Of a stretch of DNA of 10,611 nucleotides, positions 1 through 6,698 are shown one piece after another. The stretch is taken from NCBI GenBank assembly GCA_003486645.1, contig DNGI01000535.1:1-10611 (forward strand), read 5' to 3'. The translations under genes were made by a program, and so were the position numbers. Origin of the DNA: Cyanobacteria bacterium UBA11370 (GTDB taxonomy: Bacteria; Cyanobacteriota; Cyanobacteriia; Cyanobacteriales; Coleofasciculaceae). Position 1 is the stretch's first letter. Each line of letters starts with the position of its first letter. The notes beneath the pieces are model-generated. The model saw nothing but the letters and a program-made list of their open reading frames with translations. It made no database searches and had not been told where the DNA came from.

Positions 1-22
1 CCCCTCTCCCCCTCTCTCCCTC
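1..22. repeat. Polypyrimidine tract at the window edge
   Basis: A run made almost only of C and T (CCCCTCTCC-like) opens the window and probably continues to its left. Similar tracts lie at 3011-3065, 6571-6620 and 9389-9425, all with the pyrimidines on the + strand. It sits about 85 bases before dnaX. Nothing in it looks coding or like a promoter. Confidence 0.6.
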
Positions 23-106
23 AGTTCGATTAAGATCGCAGTTGCTGGGGTTGCTGGTGATGATGATACACCAAACCTCGCTGCCATTGTTCCAAACTTA
101 AGGATC

Positions 107-2455
107 GTGAGTTACGAACCCCTCCACCATAAATATCGCCCTCAAACCTTTGCCAATTTAGTAGGACAAGAGGCGATCGCAACCACTTTGATTAATGCGA
201 TCCACAGTAGACGGATTGCGCCTGCTTATTTATTCACAGGACCTAGAGGGACGGGTAAGACCTCTTCGGCTCGGATTTTAGCAAAGTCTCTCAACTGTAT
301 CAATAGTAGTCAACCAACGGCGGAACCTTGCGGAACTTGTCACATTTGTCGTGAAATTGCTAGTGGTTCGGCGTTAGATGTGACTGAAATTGATGCGGCA
401 AGTAATACTGGCGTTGATAATATCCGAGATCTGATTGAAAAGGCACAATTTTCACCCGTTCAGTGTCGATATAAGGTCTACATCATTGATGAAGTCCATA
501 TGCTTAGTACGGCCGCTTTCAATGCCTTACTAAAAACATTAGAAGAACCTCCTAAACACGTTGTTTTTGTATTAGCAACAACTGACCCTCAACGAGTATT
601 AGCTACTATTATTTCTCGCTGTCAGCGATTCGATTTTCGACGCATACCGTTGGATGCAATGGTACAGCATTTACAGGATATTGCGGCTAAAGAGAAAATT
701 AATATTAATCCTGACGCTATCACTCTAGTCGCCCAAATCGCTCAAGGAGGACTCCGAGATGCTGAGAGTTTACTCGACCAATTGAGTTTATTACCAGGAC
801 AAGTCACAGTCGAGCAAGTTTGGGATTTAGTCGGATCGGTACCAGAGAGGGACTTATTAGAACTAACGAAAGCGATCGCCTATAATAATTCTGAATCGGT
901 TATCGACCATTGTCGCAAACTCATGGATCGAGGGCGAGAACCCCTAATTGTTCTGCAAAATTTAGCCAGTTTCTACCGAGATTTACTCATTGCCAGAACA
1001 GCCTCTAATCGTTCTGATTTAGTTGCCGTCACTCCGCCTACGTGGAAGCAGTTATGCGAATTTGCTCAAGAGTTAGAAATTCGTGATATTTTACAAGGGC
1101 AACAGCACCTAAAAAATAGTGAAGTTCAAATTAAAAATACGACTCAGCCCCGCCTATGGTTAGAACTAACTTTGTTAGGATTATTGCCATCTGCGAACTT
1201 AGGATCTACCCATCAATCTGAACGTTCTACTATTACTCAACTCAAAACCTCTACCGCGACTTCTCCACAAACAAATTCTGCCTCGACAATACACACACCT
1301 CAACCGATTCAGTCAGCTACTCCTACCAATAATACCTCGACTTCCGAGATACCTAATCCTGTCAGTCAAGTACAATCTGATCCAACAAAAAACGCTTCAC
1401 CACCTGCAACAGTTAACCAGGAACAACCTCAACAAACTAGTCCTACAGTACAGCCGCATAGGAGTGAGAATAATGTTACACAAACGGCACAGGCTACAGG
1501 AGAAAATGAGCTATTTAATCTTGAACAAATCTGGCAGGATGTACTAGCTAATATCGACATGATTGGTACTCGTTCCCTCCTCAATCAACAGGGCTATTTA
1601 ATCGAGTTTAACGGCACTATAGCGCGGATTGGCATACGTTCTGAGCCATGGCTAAAAGAATTTCAGAATAAATTGCCTAAGATTGAAGCAGCTTTTAAGA
1701 AGGTTTATAATCAAAAAGTTACGGTCAAATTTCAAGTTGGCTTGATAGGTCAAGCTACAACAAAAGATTCTGTTAAAGAACCCTCCTCCCCCATTATAAC
1801 TTCAGAGTCGCAGCAAAATCCTACAGTTGAGCAAGCAACAAATAACTATTTAAGTTATCAGCAAACTAACCCAATTTCGCCGGATAGAGTTACTGATAAT
1901 GAAGAGGAACCTAACCCAAAAACCTCGTCGTCGTCAGTAGGGGTACTTACTTCTCCCCCTACGCCACCTCAAACACAGGTAGAGACAGTTACTAGCAATC
2001 CAACACTAACCGCGATTGAGTATTCAACGCCATTAAAGGTAGAAGTTCCAGAATGGGAACCCGATCAAGTTAAGCAGACACTTGATACCCTTGAAAAATT
2101 TTTTGATGGAGAAATTATTGATTTGGCGACTAATGTAGACACGTCTGAGTCTCTAATGACTTTATCTACACCCGCCTCACAGGAAATTATCGATCTGGCA
2201 ATTGATACTCCTGAACTTGAAGCAACATTTAATGATAGCGAAGATTTTTTCCTCTCAGATTCTGCTACCGGAGAAAGTCTAGAAGAAATAGAAGAAATAG
2301 AAGAAATAGAAGAAGCTTGTCAACAGCTAGATGCAATAGTATCAGACAATCCGATCGCAGAGGAGTTAAGTGAGATCATTCCTCTGCAAAATACGCCGAT
2401 ACCCCCAAGAGGAAGAACATTGATATTTGATGAAACTGGAGATCTAGCATTTTAA
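107..2455 (+). CDS. dnaX: DNA polymerase III subunit gamma/tau (DnaX)
   Basis: ATPase of the clamp loader, which loads the sliding clamp and ties the replicative polymerases together. The 782-residue product starts MSYEPLHHKYRPQTF. Walker A is GPRGTGKT (45-52), four zinc-binding cysteines are C64, C75, C78 and C81, Walker B is IIDEVH (126-131), and the arginine-finger SRC is at 170-172. The lid and collar region runs to about 360, including GGLRDAESLLDQL near 214-226. A long S/T/P/Q-rich linker follows, then a compact domain at about 475-555 (LEQIWQDVL onward) resembling the tau polymerase-binding region, then a second acidic tail ending in an EEI repeat. Some cyanobacterial dnaX genes carry inteins; here all core motifs are continuous, so there is none. 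The start is GTG with AAGGA at 100-104, only two bases away. It is chosen because the conserved N-terminus begins there and no in-frame ATG, GTG or TTG lies upstream in the window. Confidence 0.97.
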   Translation: MSYEPLHHKYRPQTFANLVGQEAIATTLINAIHSRRIAPAYLFTGPRGTGKTSSARILAKSLNCINSSQPTAEPCGTCHICREIASGSALDVTEIDAASNTGVDNIRDLIEKAQFSPVQCRYKVYIIDEVHMLSTAAFNALLKTLEEPPKHVVFVLATTDPQRVLATIISRCQRFDFRRIPLDAMVQHLQDIAAKEKININPDAITLVAQIAQGGLRDAESLLDQLSLLPGQVTVEQVWDLVGSVPERDLLELTKAIAYNNSESVIDHCRKLMDRGREPLIVLQNLASFYRDLLIARTASNRSDLVAVTPPTWKQLCEFAQELEIRDILQGQQHLKNSEVQIKNTTQPRLWLELTLLGLLPSANLGSTHQSERSTITQLKTSTATSPQTNSASTIHTPQPIQSATPTNNTSTSEIPNPVSQVQSDPTKNASPPATVNQEQPQQTSPTVQPHRSENNVTQTAQATGENELFNLEQIWQDVLANIDMIGTRSLLNQQGYLIEFNGTIARIGIRSEPWLKEFQNKLPKIEAAFKKVYNQKVTVKFQVGLIGQATTKDSVKEPSSPIITSESQQNPTVEQATNNYLSYQQTNPISPDRVTDNEEEPNPKTSSSSVGVLTSPPTPPQTQVETVTSNPTLTAIEYSTPLKVEVPEWEPDQVKQTLDTLEKFFDGEIIDLATNVDTSESLMTLSTPASQEIIDLAIDTPELEATFNDSEDFFLSDSATGESLEEIEEIEEIEEACQQLDAIVSDNPIAEELSEIIPLQNTPIPPRGRTLIFDETGDLAF
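2281..2315 (+). repeat. 9-bp in-frame minisatellite in dnaX
   Basis: Three exact copies of AGAAGAAAT (2281-2307) are followed by a partial copy. They encode the acidic repeat LEEIEEIEEIEEA near residues 725-737 of DnaX. The unit is a multiple of three, so gain or loss of a copy changes tail length without breaking the frame. It lies in the poorly conserved C-terminal tail. Confidence 0.9.
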
Positions 2456-2478
2456 CCGATAACCCTCAAGAGGCTTAA

Positions 2479-2751
2479 TTGGAATTCCAAATTCAAAAGC
2501 AACACTCAAGCCTGACTTACCGAGGAATTTCCTATATATGGCGCTTCCGGTGTGGAGTTACACTGAACTACCAGTTTCAGTTGCATTGCTCCCAACTCAC
2601 TAGCTTAGGAAATATCAGTTATCGTGTTGAGTGTTGCTATTGTTCTTTAATGAGACAGATTTTAGATCAAACAGCCCTTTTTTACCTCTTAACTAAACGG
2701 TTTACTTTGCTGTACTTTCTGTCAGAGAAGCTTTTCAGCTTCAATTTCTAA
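2479..2751 (+). pseudogene. Probable decayed DUF4278-type gene
   Basis: An open stretch after dnaX contains LTYRGISY (2512-2535) followed at once by WRFR, then VTLNY, ISYRV and SLM in the same frame. From memory, the small cyanobacterial DUF4278 proteins begin M-K-L-T-Y-R-G-x-x-Y, have a later YRGxxWRFR motif, a third YRG motif and an SLM segment near the end. Here the order is kept, but the first ATG is gone, the spacer between the first two motifs appears deleted, and the tail is phenylalanine- and leucine-rich and unlike the family. The frame opens only with TTG inside a 12-bp palindrome (TTGGAATTCCAA, 2479-2490) with no ribosome binding site. I read this as a relic rather than a working gene. 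It could also be a chance open frame. Confidence 0.35.
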
Positions 2752-2975
2752 TTTACCACCTTCTGAAGAAAGGACAAGGAAATGAAACGGAAGTTTACAT
2801 TTTTTGAGTAACTGCTATCAAAGTAACGAACCCGATTATCTTGGCTGAAACTCATCTATACTTCCACAGTTTGGAAATGCTAGGGTTATTAGCCATCAGC
2901 CCTATCTATAACCATGTGAACACTCAAATCTCCCCATCTCCCACTTAAAATCCCTACTTTTGACTACACAGCCAC
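2752..2975. other. Gene-free spacer
   Basis: No convincing coding frame is seen on either strand. Just before it, at 2727-2742, is a weak hairpin (GAAGC, six-base loop, GCTTC) followed by AATTTC, which could be a poor terminator for the dnaX strand. Another weak pairing (TAGGG with CCCTA) lies near 2881-2905. A short C/T-rich stretch is present near 2929-2943. Confidence 0.4.
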
Positions 2976-3103
2976 CCTAGTGCAGCATGGCGGAAATAAG
3001 TGACCCGATAAAATCTCTCCCTTTCCTCCTTGTCCCCCTTGTCTCCCCTGTCTCCAAGAGTCCCTCAGAGGTGGTCACTTTCCTTCTGCCGTCCTGCACT
3101 AGG
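2976..3103. mobile_element. MITE-like element with 30-bp imperfect terminal inverted repeats
   Basis: The left arm (2976-3005) begins CCTAGTGCAG and ends AAGTGACC. The right arm (3073-3103) reads as its reverse complement, beginning CCTAGTGCAG and ending AAAGTGACC, with about four mismatches and one gap. The 67-base centre is strongly C/T-rich (TCTCCC, CCCTTGTC and similar) and has no coding capacity. The size (128 bp), long terminal repeats and lack of a transposase fit a non-autonomous element. If the ends are GTGCAG, both sides are flanked by TA, the target duplication typical of IS630/Tc1-type transposition; that assignment is inference. The right end overlaps the last codon of the oxidoreductase gene. 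As RNA it could fold into one long hairpin and might act as a transcription stop for genes on either side. Confidence 0.75.
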
Positions 3104-4010
3104 CAGAACCTAAAATTTGTGCTAAAGCTTGTTTTGCCGTTGGATATTGATAATTAAACCCGTAGCTAGTCGTCCGTTTCGGTAAAACCTGTTGACCTTC
3201 TACGACAACTTTTGCTCCTTCTCCTAAGAGTGCTTCTATAGCAAAATTCGGTACGGGCAACCAGGAAGGACGATTTAACACTGTACCCAATGTATGACAA
3301 AATTCCGACATCCGAACAGGATTTGGAGCTGTCGCATTGAAAACACCTTCCATATCTTGGCGGGTCAGTGCTTCCATAATTAAGTTTACCAAATCATCTC
3401 GGTGAATCCAAGAAAACCACTGATAACCACTACCAATAGGCCCACCTGCAAACATTTGAAAAGGCGGAAGCATTTTAGCTAGTGCGCCGCCATTTCCTAA
3501 GACAATTCCTAACCGTAGAATCACTAATCGTACACCCGAATTTTTGGCATTTTGGGCTTCAGCTTCCCAGACTTTACACACATTAGCTAGAAAATCATTA
3601 CCTGCTGGACTACTTTCATTAAACGCAGCGGTTTCGCTAGTCCCGTAGTAGCCAATCCCTGAAGCACTAATTAATACCGTTGGTTTGGGATTTGCTTGTG
3701 CGATCGCTTCAACAATTTTTTGCGTTCCCAACTGACGGCTATTGAGAATTTCTTGCTTGCGTTCAGGTGTCCAGCGATGTTCAGCAATGGGTTCTCCAGC
3801 CAGATTAACAACCGCATCACATCCGGCGATCGCTTCTTGCCAAGACCCTGATTTCGTAGGAGTATAGGCAACAATTTCCACATTAGGGAAAGCACGGCTA
3901 GCAGCACTTTGATTGCGAGTCAGAATTAGGGGTTGATGTCCTTGGGAGAGGAGACGTTTTACCAGACAGCTACCAATAAATCCAGTCCCTCCCGTAATTG
4001 CCACTTTCAT
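3099..4010 (-). CDS. TIGR01777-family NAD(P)-binding oxidoreductase (SulA/GC1/YfcH-like)
   Basis: A 303-residue atypical extended SDR (epimerase-like) protein. It begins with the Rossmann motif [13 protein letters not shown] (glycines 7, 10 and 13). Family landmarks follow: [12 protein letters not shown] (69-80), SASGIGYYG (115-123), a conserved W150 region, RLGIVLG (166-172) and WIHRDDLV (201-208). The DUF1731-type C-terminal domain follows from about 250 (WLPVP... LLGEGA... VLPKRT). Length is normal for the family. No substrate is established. The plant relative GC1 and a Synechocystis relative have been linked to plastid or cell division under the name SulA. Its ATG lies inside the end of psb28-2 (shared ATGA), so translation is probably coupled. 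Its TAG stop falls in the terminal repeat of the neighbouring MITE-like element. Confidence 0.9.
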   Translation of the reverse strand: MKVAITGGTGFIGSCLVKRLLSQGHQPLILTRNQSAASRAFPNVEIVAYTPTKSGSWQEAIAGCDAVVNLAGEPIAEHRWTPERKQEILNSRQLGTQKIVEAIAQANPKPTVLISASGIGYYGTSETAAFNESSPAGNDFLANVCKVWEAEAQNAKNSGVRLVILRLGIVLGNGGALAKMLPPFQMFAGGPIGSGYQWFSWIHRDDLVNLIMEALTRQDMEGVFNATAPNPVRMSEFCHTLGTVLNRPSWLPVPNFAIEALLGEGAKVVVEGQQVLPKRTTSYGFNYQYPTAKQALAQILGSA

Positions 4011-4399
4011 ACGTTCGTTTCCTCTGATTTTTTCGTTTCACCGTAAGCCATACCATTTGCTTCAGCATAGCGATTCATAAACCGCATGAAGCGTTCCCAT
4101 TGGTCTTCTCGCTCAATTTCAAACGTGCAATTGACCCGTTCTAAATCATCTCCTTCAGGACCACTAAACACAAATTTTACGGAAGACGGTTCGACATTAA
4201 TCACGCCTTCTTCATCGGTTAAAACTAGAGAATTAGAAAATTTCTTAGTAAAGCTGTTGAATTGGTCTAACGCCTTTAAGGAATTGAAGCTCATTAACAC
4301 CGAACGGACTGCTGAACTCCGATTCTTTCGCAAGCTGACATTGCTCAGTTCTTCAGAAATTCCTTCAAAAAATTGAATCGATGGGGGTTGAGAGGTCAT
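4007..4399 (-). CDS. psb28: Photosystem II assembly protein Psb28, Psb28-2 type
   Basis: A 130-residue soluble protein of the Psb28 family, whose members bind PSII assembly intermediates (RC47/CP47 modules) on the cytoplasmic face of the thylakoid rather than the mature enzyme. The family signature is visible at both ends: [11 protein letters not shown] (8-18) and [18 protein letters not shown] (99-116), with a central TDEEG (61-65). The middle, with [10 protein letters not shown] and a [10 protein letters not shown] segment, departs from the standard Psb28-1 sequence as I recall it and points to the Psb28-2 paralogue (Slr1739-like in Synechocystis). The genome would then be expected to hold a second copy elsewhere. 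It is the first gene of a two-gene unit with the SulA/GC1-like oxidoreductase. There is no Shine-Dalgarno before its ATG. Confidence 0.9.
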   Translation of the reverse strand: MTSQPPSIQFFEGISEELSNVSLRKNRSSAVRSVLMSFNSLKALDQFNSFTKKFSNSLVLTDEEGVINVEPSSVKFVFSGPEGDDLERVNCTFEIEREDQWERFMRFMNRYAEANGMAYGETKKSEETNV

Positions 4400-4424
4400 G
4401 TTAAATTGTGAACACTATTAATTT

Positions 4425-4430
4425 AGTATA
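4425..4430 (-). promoter_or_regulatory. Candidate -10 box of psb28-2
   Basis: Read on the - strand this is TATACT, about 25 bases before the psb28-2 ATG. It would give a leader of roughly 20 bases, in keeping with the missing ribosome binding site. No good -35 box is seen, so the call is tentative. Confidence 0.35.
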
Positions 4431-4530
4431 TAAAACTTTACTCAAAAGGGATAGCCGCCCCTAAACTGTCCCTCACCTCATCAAGAAACGCTATAGTAAA
4501 TTAGGGATTATGACTAAAAAAAGAGCCTTT

Positions 4531-4565
4531 CAATTGCTAATTGCCAATTCCTAATTGCTAATTCC
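4531..4565 (+). repeat. Heptamer tandem repeat (STRR), YAATTSC x 5
   Basis: Five adjoining 7-base units follow the pattern (C/T)AATT(G/C)C: CAATTGC, TAATTGC, CAATTCC, TAATTGC, TAATTCC. The next seven bases (TAATGAT) keep the TAAT and contain the start codon of the TPR gene at 4568. Short heptamer repeats of this kind are well known from filamentous cyanobacteria. The array fills the place where a ribosome binding site would lie. Confidence 0.85.
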
Positions 4566-4567
4566 TA

Positions 4568-5701
4568 ATGATTGACGAAGTTGCCGATGCCTTTGAGCGC
4601 CATGATTATCCCACGGCTGCTCGATTACTCAAACAGTTAACGAAGCAGGAACCCCAGAATCCTTGGGTACGGCTGTATATCGGACGCTTGTATGAAGCCA
4701 CCCAAAAGCGAGACGCTGCCAAAACTGCGTATCGAAACCTACTCCGAGACACAACCCATCCGAAGGTGATTTCTCAAGCTCGTCAGGGACTAAAGCGTAT
4801 CGAGGAATTGGAACAAGAGCAACGGCGACAAGCTCTCGCTGAGGCAACGGCTGATCCGAGTAGCAACCAAATGGGTGTTTTAATTTTAGAACCGATTCAG
4901 CCCGAAGCCAAGCCTGCTGCTGCCCAAATCTTAGCTCAGATCATGCAGCTAGACTCTTACACCGCTCGATTACAACTCCCCATGCGAGGATGGCGCTTGT
5001 ACCGCCTTGGACCCATTGGAGAATTAAAATTCTATGCCTCATCGCTCCGAGACGGCTCAATCCCTTGCTTTTGGGTAACGTTAGCTGATATTCAAACCCT
5101 TAACGTTTTTAGCATCCATTATTTTTCTGAAAGCAGTCAACGACAAGCGACTGTTGTTTGTCAAAATGCTCAGAGTCAGATCGGTTCTCTAACCTTTAAT
5201 TGGTCAGAAGTGACTCAACGAGTAGAAGGACGTTTGCCACTATTTGAACAAGTTGTCGATCTCGATGCTCGTGGTAAATTGGAGCGCAAAACCAAAACTC
5301 TTGATTATGTTCCGGTTTACGACTTACATTTACCTGCTCGAAAGAGTATCCTGCGATTGTGCGATCGCCATTATCAATTTCAGCAAGGAATTTCTCTTTC
5401 TCCAAAACCGAATAATATCAAAAAGCAGGGAGAACGAACACCTCCCCTCAGCCAAACAACCACTAGAAGGAACTGGAACAACTTACAGGAGTTCCTCAAC
5501 TGCCAACTCCCTCAAATCCCCCTCTGGTCTGATTTTACAATTTTTGCCGAAACAGCCTTAGATTACAAAGAAATGCTGAGTAATTTGCCTCCTCACATCG
5601 ACCTATTTCGCCGCGAAGATACGCCTTGGGACTCAGCATTTCAATTGTACAGTGGACTTGTTTTCTTTAGAGATGTTTCTCTGACAACAGAAAAATCTTA
5701 A
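4568..5701 (+). CDS. TPR-repeat protein, cyanobacterial conserved hypothetical
   Basis: A 377-residue soluble-looking protein with no signal peptide or membrane segment. The N-terminus shows two tetratricopeptide-like helical pairs (about 4-28 and 32-62, with AARLLKQL, NPWVRLYIGRLYE and AAKTAYRNLL). A charged helix likely to form a coiled coil follows (about 70-95, KRIEELEQEQRRQALAEA). The rest (about 102-370) is an unassigned globular domain with LILEPI, GWRLYRLGPIGELKFYASSLRDG and a C-terminal WSDFTIFAE... LPPHIDLFRRED segment. TPRs usually mediate protein contacts; the role of the large domain is unknown to me. It is transcribed away from psb28-2. The start is the only usable one before the TPRs. 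It has no Shine-Dalgarno, because a heptamer repeat runs to within two bases of the ATG. A possible -10 (TATAGT, about 4492) lies upstream. Confidence 0.85.
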   Translation: MIDEVADAFERHDYPTAARLLKQLTKQEPQNPWVRLYIGRLYEATQKRDAAKTAYRNLLRDTTHPKVISQARQGLKRIEELEQEQRRQALAEATADPSSNQMGVLILEPIQPEAKPAAAQILAQIMQLDSYTARLQLPMRGWRLYRLGPIGELKFYASSLRDGSIPCFWVTLADIQTLNVFSIHYFSESSQRQATVVCQNAQSQIGSLTFNWSEVTQRVEGRLPLFEQVVDLDARGKLERKTKTLDYVPVYDLHLPARKSILRLCDRHYQFQQGISLSPKPNNIKKQGERTPPLSQTTTRRNWNNLQEFLNCQLPQIPLWSDFTIFAETALDYKEMLSNLPPHIDLFRREDTPWDSAFQLYSGLVFFRDVSLTTEKS

Positions 5702-5766
5702 AGAGTTGATTTAAAATCCTTCTTCATCAATGGGGACTTTAACTCAAAACTTAAAACCTTTAATTC

Positions 5767-6204
5767 CTATTTACCTGGTGTTTTCATCTGACTTGCCATC
5801 TCTAGAAAACTATTCATGCTTGGTCCAGGCCGCCGCCGACTATTATTACTCTTTAACGGGAGCAAATTGTTAGGTGCAAACGTGAGTCCTGGTTCAGGTT
5901 CAACTCTGCCATTGCTAGCTGCTACCACTGGAGTTGGTGCAGGTATAGGCTTCGGCGCTTCCACAGGTGTCGTGGCTTTAGCTGGTTCCTGCGGTTGAGC
6001 TTGAGCCTCTGCCTTACCGTTAGAAGATTCTGCGGCTGCGACTTCTGTCTTAGCAGGTTCTGGCGTTTTCGTTTCAGTCTCTGACTTAACGTTTCCGCTT
6101 TCGTCTAACTCAAGAAAGTATTCCTTGGTTTTCTTTGTTGCGGGTGCAGTTGAGGAATCACCTTCAGATTTTTTGCCACCCAAATTTTTGAAAAAACCCA
6201 CCAT
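5767..6204 (-). CDS. Hypothetical protein with a low-complexity A/P/E/K middle
   Basis: A 145-residue protein of unknown function. The N-terminus (MVGFFKNLGGKK) is short, basic and amphipathic, and is followed by KEYFLELDESGNVKS. Residues about 43-100 are almost wholly Ala, Pro, Glu, Lys and Thr and are probably disordered. The C-terminus (about 107-145) looks like a real short motif region: LTFAPNNLLPLKSNN, RRRPGPSMNSFLEMASQM. There are no cysteines, no membrane segment and no catalytic signature. A good ribosome binding site (AGGAGT, 6213-6218, eight bases before the ATG) supports the start. The gene converges on the TPR gene with 65 bases between the stops. An adaptor or scaffold role is possible but is only inference. 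Confidence 0.8.
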   Translation of the reverse strand: MVGFFKNLGGKKSEGDSSTAPATKKTKEYFLELDESGNVKSETETKTPEPAKTEVAAAESSNGKAEAQAQPQEPAKATTPVEAPKPIPAPTPVVAASNGRVEPEPGLTFAPNNLLPLKSNNSRRRPGPSMNSFLEMASQMKTPGK

Positions 6205-6212
6205 TTACAAAT

Positions 6213-6218
6213 ACTCCT
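6213..6218 (-). promoter_or_regulatory. Ribosome binding site of the 145-residue protein
   Basis: AGGAGT on the - strand, eight bases before the ATG at 6204. It fixes the start of this otherwise unknown gene. Confidence 0.75.
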
Positions 6219-6570
6219 GTCTTCTAGATAAATTTAACTCAGTTGCTAAAGATGAGACCAAACTCGATCAAACTAGAAAGGTAAATAACTGTCTTCATTT
6301 TACCGTTATTTAGGGTTGCTTCCGACATCTGAAAGCAACAGAGGACTGTTATTATTACTGCGCTTTGATTGGACTACTTTTACAATAAGCATTCGCAAAC
6401 ATTGCAGTCAGATTGAATTATGAGTTTTTCAGGCGGTTCAGCGCAAGGTTTGTCGAAATTTCTTAACAAAACTTTACAAGCCACGGGTCATACCTACCCC
6501 TGATCAGCTTTAGTTTGGTAAAGCTTACCCAAAATTTTATATATATTTACGATCAGTTCATAGTTGATTG
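6219..6570. other. Gene-free stretch between the 145-residue gene and the aldolase
   Basis: No gene is supported here. It holds a hairpin (GTTGCTT 6315-6321 with AAGCAAC 6333-6339, 11-base loop) in the likely 5' region of the gene at 5767-6204. There is also an ATG-led 27-codon frame at 6420-6503 with no ribosome binding site, which I do not call. It is A/T-rich around 6530-6550 and then passes into a heptamer array. Confidence 0.4.
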
Positions 6571-6620
6571 TCTCCCCCTCTCCCCCTCTCCCACTCCCCA
6601 CTCCCCACTCCCCACTCTTC
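6571..6620 (+). repeat. Polypyrimidine tract with CCCCACT heptamer repeat
   Basis: A C/T-rich stretch runs into three exact CCCCACT units (6596-6602, 6603-6609, 6610-6616), preceded by a variant TCCCACT (6589-6595). The 7-base period marks it as a cyanobacterial STRR. It lies just beyond the aldolase terminator, outside any gene. Confidence 0.85.
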
Positions 6621-6633
6621 TGAATTAACGCCA

Positions 6634-6664
6634 GAAAAAAACTGGGTAGCCATTCCAGCTACCC
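6634..6664 (-). terminator. Rho-independent terminator of the aldolase gene
   Basis: On the - strand, GGGTAGC (6664-6658), a seven-base loop and GCTACCC (6650-6644) form a perfect stem. AG and then seven Ts (6641-6635) follow. It lies 35-65 bases past the aldolase stop codon, the expected place. Confidence 0.9.
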
Positions 6665-6698
6665 CAAAACGCCTCAATTTATTAAACCAAGTTCAAAA

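Noticed and set aside
60..101. A 13-codon upstream frame ending at the dnaX ribosome binding site
   Set aside because: Its stop overlaps the AAGGA, which would allow coupling, but it has no ribosome binding site of its own and its sequence is unremarkable.
1100..1400. Possible programmed frameshift in dnaX making a short gamma form
   Set aside because: Only short A-runs are present (near 1112 and 1387), without the A-AAA-AAG slippery site or a following hairpin, so nothing supports it.
107..2455. Intein in DnaX, as in some cyanobacteria
   Set aside because: All ATPase motifs are contiguous, with normal spacing and no intein splice signatures.
4531..4565. CRISPR array or other spaced repeat system
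   Set aside because: The repeats here are 7-base tandem units without spacers; no repeat-spacer pattern occurs anywhere in the window.
4629..5405. Open frames on the - strand within the TPR gene
   Set aside because: They are short, antisense to a longer frame with clear TPR structure, and lack any recognisable features.
6420..6503. A 27-codon frame (MSFSGGSAQGLSKF...)
   Set aside because: It has no ribosome binding site, no resemblance to the small photosystem or cytochrome subunits, and a length expected by chance.
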